Source: CAZUVQ01 sp964623915
GTDB taxonomy: Bacteria; Bacillota; Clostridia; UMGS1883; UMGS1540
DNA length: 20,807 bases
Assembly: GCA_964623915.1 (NCBI GenBank)
Contig: CAZUVQ010000024.1
Coordinates: 1 to 20,807 of the forward strand
Reading direction: 5' to 3'
Part shown: positions 1-5,889 of the stretch, in pieces
How the letters are laid out: each line of letters starts with the position of its first letter
Position numbering within the stretch: position 1 is the stretch's first letter
The notes under the pieces: model-generated
The model's database searches: none
What the model was told of the DNA's origin: nothing
Seen by the model: only the letters and a program-made list of their open reading frames with translations
Made by a program: the position numbers and the translations under genes

Positions 1-47
1 TTAAAGGACCTTGCATGTAATGACAGAGTAGTTTTGGGCAGAAAATA

Positions 48-84
48 AGGAGATGCGATTCTGGAAGGTTGCACCTCCTTTTTT
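48..84 (-). terminator. intrinsic terminator after the spoVM-like gene
   Basis: On the minus strand a 10-bp stem (AAGGAGGTGC with GCATCTCCTT, one G-U wobble) is followed by the U-rich TTATTTT. On the plus strand the wobble becomes an A-C mismatch, so the minus orientation fits best. It begins a few bases after the stop codon at 89 and would end the two-gene minus-strand transcript. Confidence 0.7.
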
Positions 85-88
85 GCGG

Positions 89-169
89 TCAGCTTTCGTC
101 CCTTATTCTAAATAATGCTTTTAAGAGTCTTCTTAAAAATGATGGAGCACGATAAACTACGATTTTCAT
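89..169 (-). CDS. spoVM: SpoVM-like 26-aa amphipathic coat-anchoring peptide
   Basis: The 26-residue product begins MKIVVYRAPSFLRRLLKAL. As I recall B. subtilis SpoVM, it is also 26 residues and the two align without gaps. Shared positions are M1, K2, the helix-breaking Pro9, F11, L12 and A18, with a basic residue at 7 and 17. In the family this peptide lies as an amphipathic helix on the curved outer forespore membrane and anchors SpoIVA and the coat. The start has a GGGGAG ribosome site 7 nt upstream that overlaps the end of the preceding gene, which implies translational coupling. A terminator follows directly. Arginines at 13-14 replace the Gly-Gly I recall in B. subtilis, so the peptide is more basic. 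The call rests on length, alignment and sporulation context. A chance short reading frame is unlikely given the ribosome site and terminator. Confidence 0.8.
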   Translation of the reverse strand: MKIVVYRAPSFLRRLLKALFRIRDES

Positions 170-173
170 ATAA

Positions 174-326
174 TCACTCCCCGCTGAAAAAACACCAGCC
201 AATAATAATAAGTACAACACCCTCAATGATAGCCAGAATCCATAAAGGTAAAATTGCAGTTATTAATGCACCGGCAGCGAATGAAAGAATTATTATACCT
301 ATTGCTCTTCGTCTTCCGCACATCAT
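174..326 (-). CDS. 50-aa membrane protein upstream of spoVM
   Basis: This 50-residue protein starts MMCGRRRAIG. A basic, Cys-containing N-terminus is followed by two hydrophobic stretches (about residues 9-28 and 29-47) broken by a Leu-Pro-Leu-Trp turn, suggesting a hairpin of two membrane segments or one long one. A GGGAGG ribosome site lies 7 nt before the first of two adjacent ATG codons; the second, at 323, is also possible. Its stop is 4 nt from the SpoVM-like start, so the two are almost surely cotranscribed and coupled. I recall similar short glycine/isoleucine-rich proteins in Clostridia but assign no function. The context suggests a sporulation membrane protein, which is inference only. 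Confidence 0.72.
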   Translation of the reverse strand: MMCGRRRAIGIIILSFAAGALITAILPLWILAIIEGVVLIIIGWCFFSGE

Positions 327-349
327 GAGAATGCCTCCCTTCCATGTTA

Positions 350-371
350 CAATATATTCAGCAATATATTG
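350..371. repeat. inverted/direct repeat CAATATATT upstream of the 50-aa gene
   Basis: CAATATAT and ATATATTG form a perfect 8-bp inverted repeat with a 6-nt spacer. Read on one strand it is also CAATATATT twice at a 12-nt period. It lies between the 50-aa gene's ribosome site and the divergent tRNA promoter, so an operator or a leader hairpin is possible. Chance is also plausible in DNA this AT-rich. Confidence 0.35.
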
Positions 372-397
372 AAATGTTACTTATTATAAAATTACTC

Positions 398-426
398 TTG
401 CAATTTAGCACTATTTAAGGTATAAT
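398..426 (+). promoter_or_regulatory. sigma-A promoter of tRNA-Val
   Basis: TTGCAA (398-403) and TATAAT (421-426) are separated by exactly 17 nt. The -10 box is perfect and lies 22 nt before the tRNA, as expected for a stable-RNA gene. Confidence 0.8.
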
Positions 427-448
427 AATTTAAAGTTTGATCATCTTT

Positions 449-525
449 GGAGGCATAGCTCAGCTGGTTAGAGTGCTTGCTTGACATGCAAGAGGTCACT
501 GGTTCAATTCCAGTTGTCTCCACCA
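449..525 (+). tRNA. tRNA-Val: tRNA-Val (anticodon GAC)
   Basis: A full cloverleaf can be folded. The 7-bp acceptor stem (GGAGGCA with TGTCTCC) has one G-U pair. The D arm is GCTC/GAGT, the anticodon stem is CTTGC/GCAAG around loop TTGACAT, the variable loop has 5 nt, and the T arm is ACTGG/CCAGT around TTCAATT. The loop gives anticodon GAC, which reads GUC/GUU valine codons. The 3' CCA is encoded. Total length is 77 nt. Confidence 0.96.
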
Positions 526-566
526 ATTATGGGAAATATTCACACCTTTATTTCTCCCCGGTTAAG

Positions 567-594
567 GGTTTGCGAGATTATCGTAGACCTTTTT
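567..594 (+). terminator. terminator after tRNA-Val
   Basis: A 9-bp stem (GGTTTGCGA with TCGTAGACC, two G-U pairs) with a 5-nt loop is followed by TTTTT. It could end the tRNA transcript or attenuate read-through into the glycosyltransferase gene, which has no clear promoter of its own between this hairpin and its start. Confidence 0.55.
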
Positions 595-629
595 GTATTT
601 ACAGGTTTTGTTAAAAGGAGGAAATAAAT

Positions 630-1907
630 ATGACCGATGTATTAAAAATACTTGCATGGATAATAAGTTTTATTCTGACTATTTATACTTCTTATTTCAC
701 GATAATGTGCCTGTTTTCTTTTTTACCTTTTAAGAAAGGGAAAAAATTTGAACCAAAAAATAAATTTGCTGTGGTAATTGCTGCACGCAATGAAGAGTTT
801 GTTATTGGGAATCTTATTGCCAGCCTTAAAAGGCAGAAATACCCACAGGAGCTTTACGATATAATTGTTATTCCAAACAATTGCACTGATAATACACGTA
901 AGGTTGCATTATCAAAAAATACAATTGTTTTTGACTGCAAGCGAATAATAACATCTAAAGGGGATGTTCTCGGTGAGTTTTTTGATTGGGTGTTAACAAA
1001 TGATAATTCATATGACGCTTTTTGTGTTTTTGATGCAGACAATTTGGTTTCTGAAAACTTTTTGTCTGAAACAAACAATGCAATGTGTATGGGAGCCCGG
1101 ATAGGGCAAGGCTTTCGTGATAGCAAGAACCCTTATGACACATATATATCAAGTTGCTCCACAATTTATTTTTATATGGTAAACAAATTTATTAGCCGCG
1201 CAAGAGGTGCAGCAAATCTATCTGCAATGTTAAATGGCAGCGGTTTTTTTGTAATAAAGGATGTAATAAAAAAATTAGGTGGATGGCATACAAAGACAAT
1301 GACAGAGGATATCGAATTTTCAACTAAATGCGTTTTAGCGGGAGAAAAAATACACTGGGTGCCGGAGGCTATATATTATGATGAACAGCCGCTTTCTTTT
1401 CCTGAGTCATGGAAACAGAGAAAACGATGGTCTACCGGTATAATACAATGCTGCGAGCTGTATGTACCAAAGCTCTTTAAAAGCAGCATAAAGCACAAGA
1501 GCTTATCTGCATTTGACTTTATGATGGTTCTTTTTGTGCCCTTTATGCAGATAATATATCTTGCTTCGGTGGTTCTTGCGGTGATATTATACTTTATGAT
1601 AGCGCAATATAACTTCTTTCCTCGGACAGATGTATTCCTTCTGCTGTTTTTATCCTTGGATGTATCGTATTTTGCGTGCTTTGCCATTGCACTGTTTTTC
1701 GTGATTGCAAGACATAATAAAAAGAAAATTAAAATGCTTAAGGGTGTATTTTCTTTTTGGTTTTTTATACAAAGTTGGCTAATAATTAATATTTTATGTG
1801 TTTTTAAAAAGCAAACTGAATGGACGCAGATTAATCACACGAGGAATTTGAAAATAAATGAACTGGCAAAAGATGATAATTCATCATTTGGGAGTGAGAG
1901 CAGATGA
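630..1907 (+). CDS. membrane glycosyltransferase family 2
   Basis: A 425-aa inner-membrane glycosyltransferase of the processive GT2 type (cellulose, hyaluronan or PNAG synthase-like). There is one N-terminal membrane segment (about 5-33). The GT-A domain follows, with VVIAARNEE (about 48-56), the metal-binding DAD (135-137), TED (225-227) carrying the catalytic acid, and QRKRW (263-267). Three or four membrane segments follow (about 294-322, 335-360, 373-391). Such enzymes use a nucleotide sugar to extend a polymer or lipid-linked glycan; the sugar cannot be told here. An AGGAGG ribosome site sits 8 nt before the ATG. Its last 4 nt overlap the PAP2 gene (ATGA), so the two form an operon. No signal of breakage is seen. 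Confidence 0.88.
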   Translation: MTDVLKILAWIISFILTIYTSYFTIMCLFSFLPFKKGKKFEPKNKFAVVIAARNEEFVIGNLIASLKRQKYPQELYDIIVIPNNCTDNTRKVALSKNTIVFDCKRIITSKGDVLGEFFDWVLTNDNSYDAFCVFDADNLVSENFLSETNNAMCMGARIGQGFRDSKNPYDTYISSCSTIYFYMVNKFISRARGAANLSAMLNGSGFFVIKDVIKKLGGWHTKTMTEDIEFSTKCVLAGEKIHWVPEAIYYDEQPLSFPESWKQRKRWSTGIIQCCELYVPKLFKSSIKHKSLSAFDFMMVLFVPFMQIIYLASVVLAVILYFMIAQYNFFPRTDVFLLLFLSLDVSYFACFAIALFFVIARHNKKKIKMLKGVFSFWFFIQSWLIINILCVFKKQTEWTQINHTRNLKINELAKDDNSSFGSESR

Positions 1908-2530
1908 AAAAAAGAAAATTATTCTTTATTTTTATACCTATTATACTTTTTATTATGCTGGCAATATGCGTGAATGCAGGTCTGTCAGTAAACTTTGAAG
2001 GCTGGGCATATAATGAAGCCACAGAAAAAATGTCACCGCTTATTACAACTTTTATGAAACTAACTACACATACAGGCGATGCAGCTGTTGTTATATTATT
2101 TTGCCTGTTTTTATTTTTAATTGAAAAGGCAAGAAAAACCATATCAATCCCTGTGTCCATAACGGTTATTTCTGCTGCAACACTTAATTTTATTCTGAAA
2201 AATGCTTTTGCAAGAGAACGGCCGGATATATTAAGGCTAATAAACGAAACAAATTATAGCTTTCCAAGTGGTCATGCAATGAATAATGCGGCTTTATATA
2301 CAATGCTAACTATTCTTACGTTTAAATATATTAAAAGTAAACCTAAAATAATTACTTTAACGACAATATTTGTTTATTTAGTATTAGCAATAGGGTTCAG
2401 CCGTTTATATTTGGGGGTTCATTATGCTGGAGACGTTATTGGCGGTTGGTTGCTCGGCTTTTTAGTTGCGCTGGTAGTTTATTACTGGTGGTCTGCGAGG
2501 GTTACAAAAAAAACAGGTAATGATGTTTAA
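1904..2530 (+). CDS. PAP2-family membrane phosphatase
   Basis: A 208-aa integral membrane phosphatase of the PAP2 / undecaprenyl-pyrophosphate phosphatase superfamily. All three motifs are intact: K99-x6-R106-P107, P121-S-G-H124, and S166-R-x3-G-x-H173-x3-D177, where the two histidines and the aspartate carry out catalysis. About five to six hydrophobic helices are present. The start overlaps the glycosyltransferase stop (ATGA), with GGGAGTGAGAGCAG just upstream. Next to a GT2 it may recycle a polyprenyl or lipid pyrophosphate carrier, or dephosphorylate a glycolipid intermediate; this is inferred from neighbourhood. The lipid substrate is not readable from sequence. Confidence 0.88.
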   Translation: MKKRKLFFIFIPIILFIMLAICVNAGLSVNFEGWAYNEATEKMSPLITTFMKLTTHTGDAAVVILFCLFLFLIEKARKTISIPVSITVISAATLNFILKNAFARERPDILRLINETNYSFPSGHAMNNAALYTMLTILTFKYIKSKPKIITLTTIFVYLVLAIGFSRLYLGVHYAGDVIGGWLLGFLVALVVYYWWSARVTKKTGNDV

Positions 2531-2554
2531 ATCCACGATTTTTTACAAAATAAT

Positions 2555-2580
2555 ACAGACCGCTTGGTGGAGCGGTCTGT
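2555..2580 (-). terminator. strong hairpin, probable minus-strand terminator
   Basis: A perfect 10-bp stem, ACAGACCGCT and AGCGGTCTGT, encloses a 6-nt loop. On the minus strand it is followed by ATTATTTTG; on the plus strand it is followed by AAAAAGG. It therefore suits the end of the minus-strand operon (last stop codon at 2749), leaving a 3' tail of about 170 nt. The rest of 2531-2748 has no gene I can support. Confidence 0.6.
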
Positions 2581-2748
2581 AAAAAGGAGGGAAAATGAAA
2601 AAAAGTTTTTTGTATCAACTAAGGTACAACAATATAATATCATAATCTTATCCCTGTTTCAATGTTCAATTTATATGAAATTGGAAAGAATAAATGTGAC
2701 ATATTAACAAAATCATACAAACTGGAGAATTATGATTATATAAAAGCT

Positions 2749-3600
2749 TTAATCCGTAAATATTTGTTTATCTGTATCTTTTTGTTTTTCATTGTCAAAA
2801 TGAATGTTATTTTTAATAACTGCCGTGGTATACATACTTTGTGACAGGTATGTTATAGACAGTAACAATAATGGCGATATAATAAAAATAAATATAAGTG
2901 GCGGTGCCATTAAAGATAGAACAAAAAGGGCTATATTTATTGCAAGCATCATTATATTCTGAGGAAGCTTAAGCATTGTAAGTAAAAATGATACTTTAAA
3001 TAATTTTTTGAGATTCGCATTAAAAGTTACCATAAGTGAATACAGGTACATTCTTGATATAAAAAATGACACTGTAAAAATAAGTAAAATAGGTCGTGCA
3101 ATATATGCTAACTTTAGATTTGCGATATTTATTGAGGCATAAAAATAAATGTTTAAAAAAATCATGAAAACAAATACAAGGTCAATCAGTGTAACAACAA
3201 GGCTTTGCTTTAAATTCTTTTTTGTGTGTTCAAAAAAATCAGAAACAACAAAAGAATGTTCTTCCCTTGAAAAATTTCTCATTACATAGCAAAACCCGGC
3301 TGTAAAAGGCCCTCCCCCCAATACCATGAGGAGGAAAATGGAAATATAGACGCTGAAAACTATTACATTATAAAAGTAATTATCCATACCGGCGTCAAAC
3401 AAATTAAATACAATAATAGTTGACAAATAAAAATATACTGCAGTTATTGGCAGTGAGCATATAAAATACAATAAGTTAAGACCTATAAGCTTTGTGTATT
3501 TTCTACCAAGTATTTCAAAAAACCTAAAAAAACCTCTTTTTGGAGGCAGATCTCTTGGAACACCGGGACCCTCCTTGTTATAATTAAAAAATAAGCCCAT
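2749..3600 (-). CDS. DUF624/YesL-like membrane protein
   Basis: A 283-aa polytopic membrane protein. The short cytoplasmic N-terminus has a conserved-looking GPGVPRDLPPKRG stretch (about 11-23), then about six hydrophobic segments. The segment GGGPFTAGFCYVMRNFSREEH after the third helix matches the pattern I recall for DUF624 (YesL family), widespread in Firmicutes and of unknown function. The tail from about residue 263 is hydrophilic. A GGAGAGG ribosome site lies 7 nt before the ATG, 15 nt after the upstream stop, so it is the last gene of the operon with pgsA. It is sometimes automatically named a carotene monooxygenase elsewhere; nothing here supports that name. Confidence 0.72.
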   Translation of the reverse strand: MGLFFNYNKEGPGVPRDLPPKRGFFRFFEILGRKYTKLIGLNLLYFICSLPITAVYFYLSTIIVFNLFDAGMDNYFYNVIVFSVYISIFLLMVLGGGPFTAGFCYVMRNFSREEHSFVVSDFFEHTKKNLKQSLVVTLIDLVFVFMIFLNIYFYASINIANLKLAYIARPILLIFTVSFFISRMYLYSLMVTFNANLKKLFKVSFLLTMLKLPQNIMMLAINIALFVLSLMAPPLIFIFIISPLLLLSITYLSQSMYTTAVIKNNIHFDNEKQKDTDKQIFTD

Positions 3601-3615
3601 TGTCTTTCCTCTCCT

Positions 3616-4302
3616 TCAAGTTGAATATTTTCCCCTTAGCGTGTTAATTACGCGCAAAGGGGCATCCTGCACGTAATCCCATGGCATATCACTGTTTCTG
3701 TAATCAAACTTCAAAACAAATCTATCAATCTCACTTTTTTGAAGATTAAGCTTTTTCAGTTGAAAAGACAGTAAATTTTCAAACAAATGCCCGTCATTCA
3801 GAAAAGGAAGTATCTTCATAAAGTGTTTTAAGCACAGACCGTTTGAATCAAAAAAACTATTATAAAAATCTGATTCAGTATTCAATAAAAAAACGAAATT
3901 ATCATAGCAATTATTCATTTGCTTTTCAATCTTAGTGCAAGCGGCGCAGCCGCTTAATGATTCATTTAGCAAAGCTTTCACGCCCTCAATGCGAGATGCC
4001 TTTGAAAAGCGTGATTTTTTAACACCAGAGGCGTTTTCAAGGAGGGAGATGACTTCACCAAGCCGTGTTTGCAAAACAAGCGCAACGCTCAATTTAGCGT
4101 TTTTTGAAAGCATCATATTATAATGATGAGCGCAAAAACCTTTGCGATTGGTTTCAATTCTTGTATCAGGCTCCATCATGGCAGGGCCTGTGTAATACTT
4201 TATGGCATCATTAGTTACTTTTTCTTCAATTTTGCATAATATGCATTCACATTTTGATTCCAGTGCTTCGGTTAACGAAATAGTATATATTTTTTCTTTC
4301 AT
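3616..4302 (-). CDS. DUF6062-like Cys/His-rich protein with two CxxC/CxxH modules
   Basis: A 228-aa soluble protein without signal peptide. It resembles the clostridial family I recall as DUF6062. Two similar halves each carry a C-x2-C pair followed 33-34 residues later by C-x2-H: C20/C23 with C57/H60, and C119/C122 with C157/H160. This regular spacing implies internal duplication and two metal sites, probably zinc, though an iron-sulfur cluster cannot be excluded. Its ATG overlaps the pgsA stop by one base (TAATG), with AGAGG six bases upstream, so translation is coupled to pgsA. The role is unknown. The operon context hints at a link to membrane lipid synthesis or a membrane partner (the DUF624 protein), which is inference. 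Confidence 0.7.
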   Translation of the reverse strand: MKEKIYTISLTEALESKCECILCKIEEKVTNDAIKYYTGPAMMEPDTRIETNRKGFCAHHYNMMLSKNAKLSVALVLQTRLGEVISLLENASGVKKSRFSKASRIEGVKALLNESLSGCAACTKIEKQMNNCYDNFVFLLNTESDFYNSFFDSNGLCLKHFMKILPFLNDGHLFENLLSFQLKKLNLQKSEIDRFVLKFDYRNSDMPWDYVQDAPLRVINTLRGKYST

Positions 4303-4823
4303 TATTTACCTCTTAATCCGATATATACAATAAGATACCTAACAAAAGAAAACAGCGCCCACAAAACAGGCATATACTGAAATACAGTCAAAACAACCGG
4401 ACTCATGAAAGTGCTAAAAAACAAAATTGCAATAACACAAACAGAAGTAACCACAGTAGCGGCCTTTCCCCACCAATTGGAGCCGATGACAACTTTGGAA
4501 TTATATAAAACCGCACCACCAAGGCATAGTACAAGCTCTTTTATAAAAATAAAAAACACAACCTGCCACGGCATAAGATTAACAAAAAAAGCCATGGAGG
4601 CTATAACGGTTATCTGCATCCCTTTGTCTGCCAGAGGGTCAAGGATCTTACCAAGGTCGGTAATCATATCAAATTTTCGTGCTATATATCCGTCGAGAAT
4701 ATCTGTCAGGCAAGCTACTATAAATACAAGAGTAGCCGATACTATTTCGCCTATATAGAAAAGATATGCCACAACAGGAATTAAGCCAATTCTGAAAAGG
4801 GAAAGTACATTTGGCAGATTCAA
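4302..4823 (-). CDS. pgsA: CDP-diacylglycerol-glycerol-3-phosphate 3-phosphatidyltransferase (TTG start)
   Basis: A 173-aa CDP-alcohol phosphatidyltransferase, the PgsA type that makes phosphatidylglycerol phosphate from CDP-diacylglycerol in the membrane. The full signature D-x2-D-G-x2-A-R-x8-G-x3-D-x3-D is present at D41, D44, R49, G58, D62 and D66, within four to five hydrophobic helices. I place the start at a TTG (4823): AGGAGG lies 6 nt upstream and the product then begins MNLPNVLSLFRI, the usual family N-terminus. The longer frame from 4877 would run 44 nt into the upstream gene and add an atypical basic leader. The ribosome site overlaps the upstream stop codon, so the genes are coupled. 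Phosphatidylserine or cardiolipin synthase homologues share the motif but PgsA fits size and N-terminus best. Confidence 0.88.
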   Translation of the reverse strand: MNLPNVLSLFRIGLIPVVAYLFYIGEIVSATLVFIVACLTDILDGYIARKFDMITDLGKILDPLADKGMQITVIASMAFFVNLMPWQVVFFIFIKELVLCLGGAVLYNSKVVIGSNWWGKAATVVTSVCVIAILFFSTFMSPVVLTVFQYMPVLWALFSFVRYLIVYIGLRGK

Positions 4824-4833
4824 AAGTAACCTC

Positions 4834-5364
4834 CTAATAATTTTTGTAGATTTTATTGCCAAGGCAATCAATGGCAACTACCAGAGGAAAGTTTATAATA
4901 TGAAGGCGTGAAACTGCTTCTGTACCAAGGTTTGGGAAAGCAACAACACTTCTTTCTTTAACGCATTGTGATATAAGTGCACCTGCACCACCGATTGCTG
5001 CGAAATAAACAGCACCGTTTGCCACAATTGATGATACAACATTGTCATCGCGGTCACCTTTTCCTATCATGCCCAATAGGCCGGCAGATAAAAGCTTTGG
5101 CGAATACTTGTCCATCCTGCATGAAGTTGTAGGCCCGCAGGAACCTATTACGTGTCCCGGTGCAGCCGGACAGGGACCGGCAAAATATATAATCTGATTT
5201 TTTACATCAAACGGTAATTCTTCATTATTGTCAAGCATTTCACATAAAATTTTATGTGCGGCATCACGAGCGGTGTATATTGTACCCGATAAAGCTACTG
5301 TGTCGCCCGCCCGAAGATGAGAGACATCCATTTTGGACAAGGGAGTATTAATATTATATTCCAT
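4834..5364 (-). CDS. fumarate hydratase (class I, Fe-S) beta-subunit-type protein
   Basis: A 176-aa protein matching the C-terminal (beta) domain of class I iron-sulfur fumarases and tartrate dehydratases. Motifs are GTIYTARDAAH (27-37), GPCPA (63-67), GPTTSCRMD (77-85) and GKG (101-103). In two-subunit clostridial enzymes this subunit supplies substrate-binding residues, while the alpha subunit holds the 4Fe-4S cluster; together they interconvert fumarate and malate. No alpha subunit is encoded beside it: upstream is a 525-bp gene-free region. The ribosome site (AAAAAGGTG) is about 13 nt from the ATG, rather far, so the start is less certain. It is the first gene of the minus-strand operon, driven by a promoter at 5414-5442. 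Confidence 0.86.
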   Translation of the reverse strand: MEYNINTPLSKMDVSHLRAGDTVALSGTIYTARDAAHKILCEMLDNNEELPFDVKNQIIYFAGPCPAAPGHVIGSCGPTTSCRMDKYSPKLLSAGLLGMIGKGDRDDNVVSSIVANGAVYFAAIGGAGALISQCVKERSVVAFPNLGTEAVSRLHIINFPLVVAIDCLGNKIYKNY

Positions 5365-5413
5365 TTTTTTGATATGTACACCTTTTTATTAATTATTATA
5401 ATAACTCTTTAAT

Positions 5414-5442
5414 ATTATAGTACAAAAATAAGGTATATGCAA
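5414..5442 (-). promoter_or_regulatory. sigma-A promoter of the fumarase-beta/pgsA operon
   Basis: On the minus strand TTGCAT (5442-5437) is followed after 17 nt by a perfect TATAAT (5419-5414). The expected transcript start near 5407 gives a leader of about 43 nt before the ATG at 5364. Confidence 0.72.
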
Positions 5443-5619
5443 GGTTTATTAATTTTTTTAATTAATTTTGTCAAAATGACGATAATTTTTATGAGAATGC
5501 TCAAAAAACTATCATGATATGGGTTATTATATTTGTTTTAACAACAAAAAAATAATGAGTATTACAATTACAAACTAATTTTGTAAACCTTAAATTTTGG
5601 CTTGATTTGGCATTTTCGA

Positions 5620-5675
5620 GTTATCCACATATTCATAGGTTTTGAGGTTAAAAACATGTGGATTGTGTGGATAAC
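5620..5675. promoter_or_regulatory. DnaA-box cluster
   Basis: Two perfect DnaA boxes face each other: TTATCCACA at 5621-5629 on the plus strand and TGTGGATAA at 5666-5674 (the same box on the minus strand). With flanking bases they form a perfect 10-bp inverted repeat, GTTATCCACA and TGTGGATAAC. A third, 7-of-9 match (TGTGGATTG, 5657-5665) abuts the second in tandem. The sites lie between two divergent operons and about 155-210 bp upstream of the spoIIA -35 box. In Firmicutes, DnaA boxes outside the origin regulate genes or titrate DnaA. An origin is unlikely here because no dnaA, dnaN or rpmH gene is present. Confidence 0.55.
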
Positions 5676-5742
5676 AAGGTGTATAAGTAGAGAAACTGCA
5701 CCTTTTTATGTGGAAAGGATATTTGGAACATGGTTGATAATA

Positions 5743-5770
5743 TTTACATTTATTTACATATAGTTTACAT
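5743..5770. repeat. three helically phased TTTACAT repeats
   Basis: TTTACAT occurs at 5743-5749, 5753-5759 and 5764-5770, starting 10 and 11 bp apart, about one helical turn each. This puts the three copies on the same DNA face, as in multi-site activator binding. The factor is unknown. They sit 59-86 bp upstream of the spoIIA -35 box. Confidence 0.45.
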
Positions 5771-5800
5771 AATTAATATACGGTATGAATGAATAAATTA

Positions 5801-5808
5801 TTCGACAA
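5801..5808 (-). promoter_or_regulatory. Spo0A box
   Basis: TTCGACAA is the reverse complement of TTGTCGAA, a perfect Spo0A box. It is centred about 24 bp upstream of the sigma-H -35 element. In B. subtilis the spoIIA operon is activated by phosphorylated Spo0A bound near a sigma-H promoter, so this arrangement is as expected. Confidence 0.7.
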
Positions 5809-5828
5809 AAGAAGTGTGGTTTCACGGA

Positions 5829-5855
5829 AGGAAATCTTGTTCCGATATTGAATAT
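5829..5855 (+). promoter_or_regulatory. sigma-H promoter of the spoIIA operon
   Basis: AGGAAAT (5829-5835) is followed after 14 nt by GAATAT (5850-5855). This matches the sigma-H consensus (AGGAWWT, 12-14 nt, GAAT). The expected transcript start is near 5862, giving a leader of about 28 nt before the spoIIAA ATG. Confidence 0.75.
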
Positions 5856-5889
5856 ATTGCGTACAAGTTAAATTAAGAGGGTGATAAAA

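Noticed and set aside
1..47. 3' end of a structured RNA at the window start
   Set aside because: The hairpin at 48-84 is explained as the terminator of the minus-strand spoVM transcript, and the first 47 bases match no RNA family I know.
115..372. 85-aa plus-strand reading frame
   Set aside because: It lies antisense to the 50-aa and SpoVM-like genes, has no ribosome site, and its protein lacks a recognisable pattern. The minus-strand genes have good ribosome sites and a terminator.
2662..2844. 60-aa plus-strand frame after the PAP2 gene
   Set aside because: It overlaps the end of the minus-strand DUF624 gene, has no ribosome site and shows AT-rich chance composition.
5762..5789. Complete dif (XerC/XerD) site
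   Set aside because: Only one half (AGTTTACATAAT) matches the consensus; the other half does not.
5365..5889. Chromosomal replication origin
   Set aside because: DnaA boxes and AT-rich DNA are present, but only two boxes are perfect and no dnaA, dnaN, rpmH or gyr gene is nearby. A regulatory or titration site is more likely.
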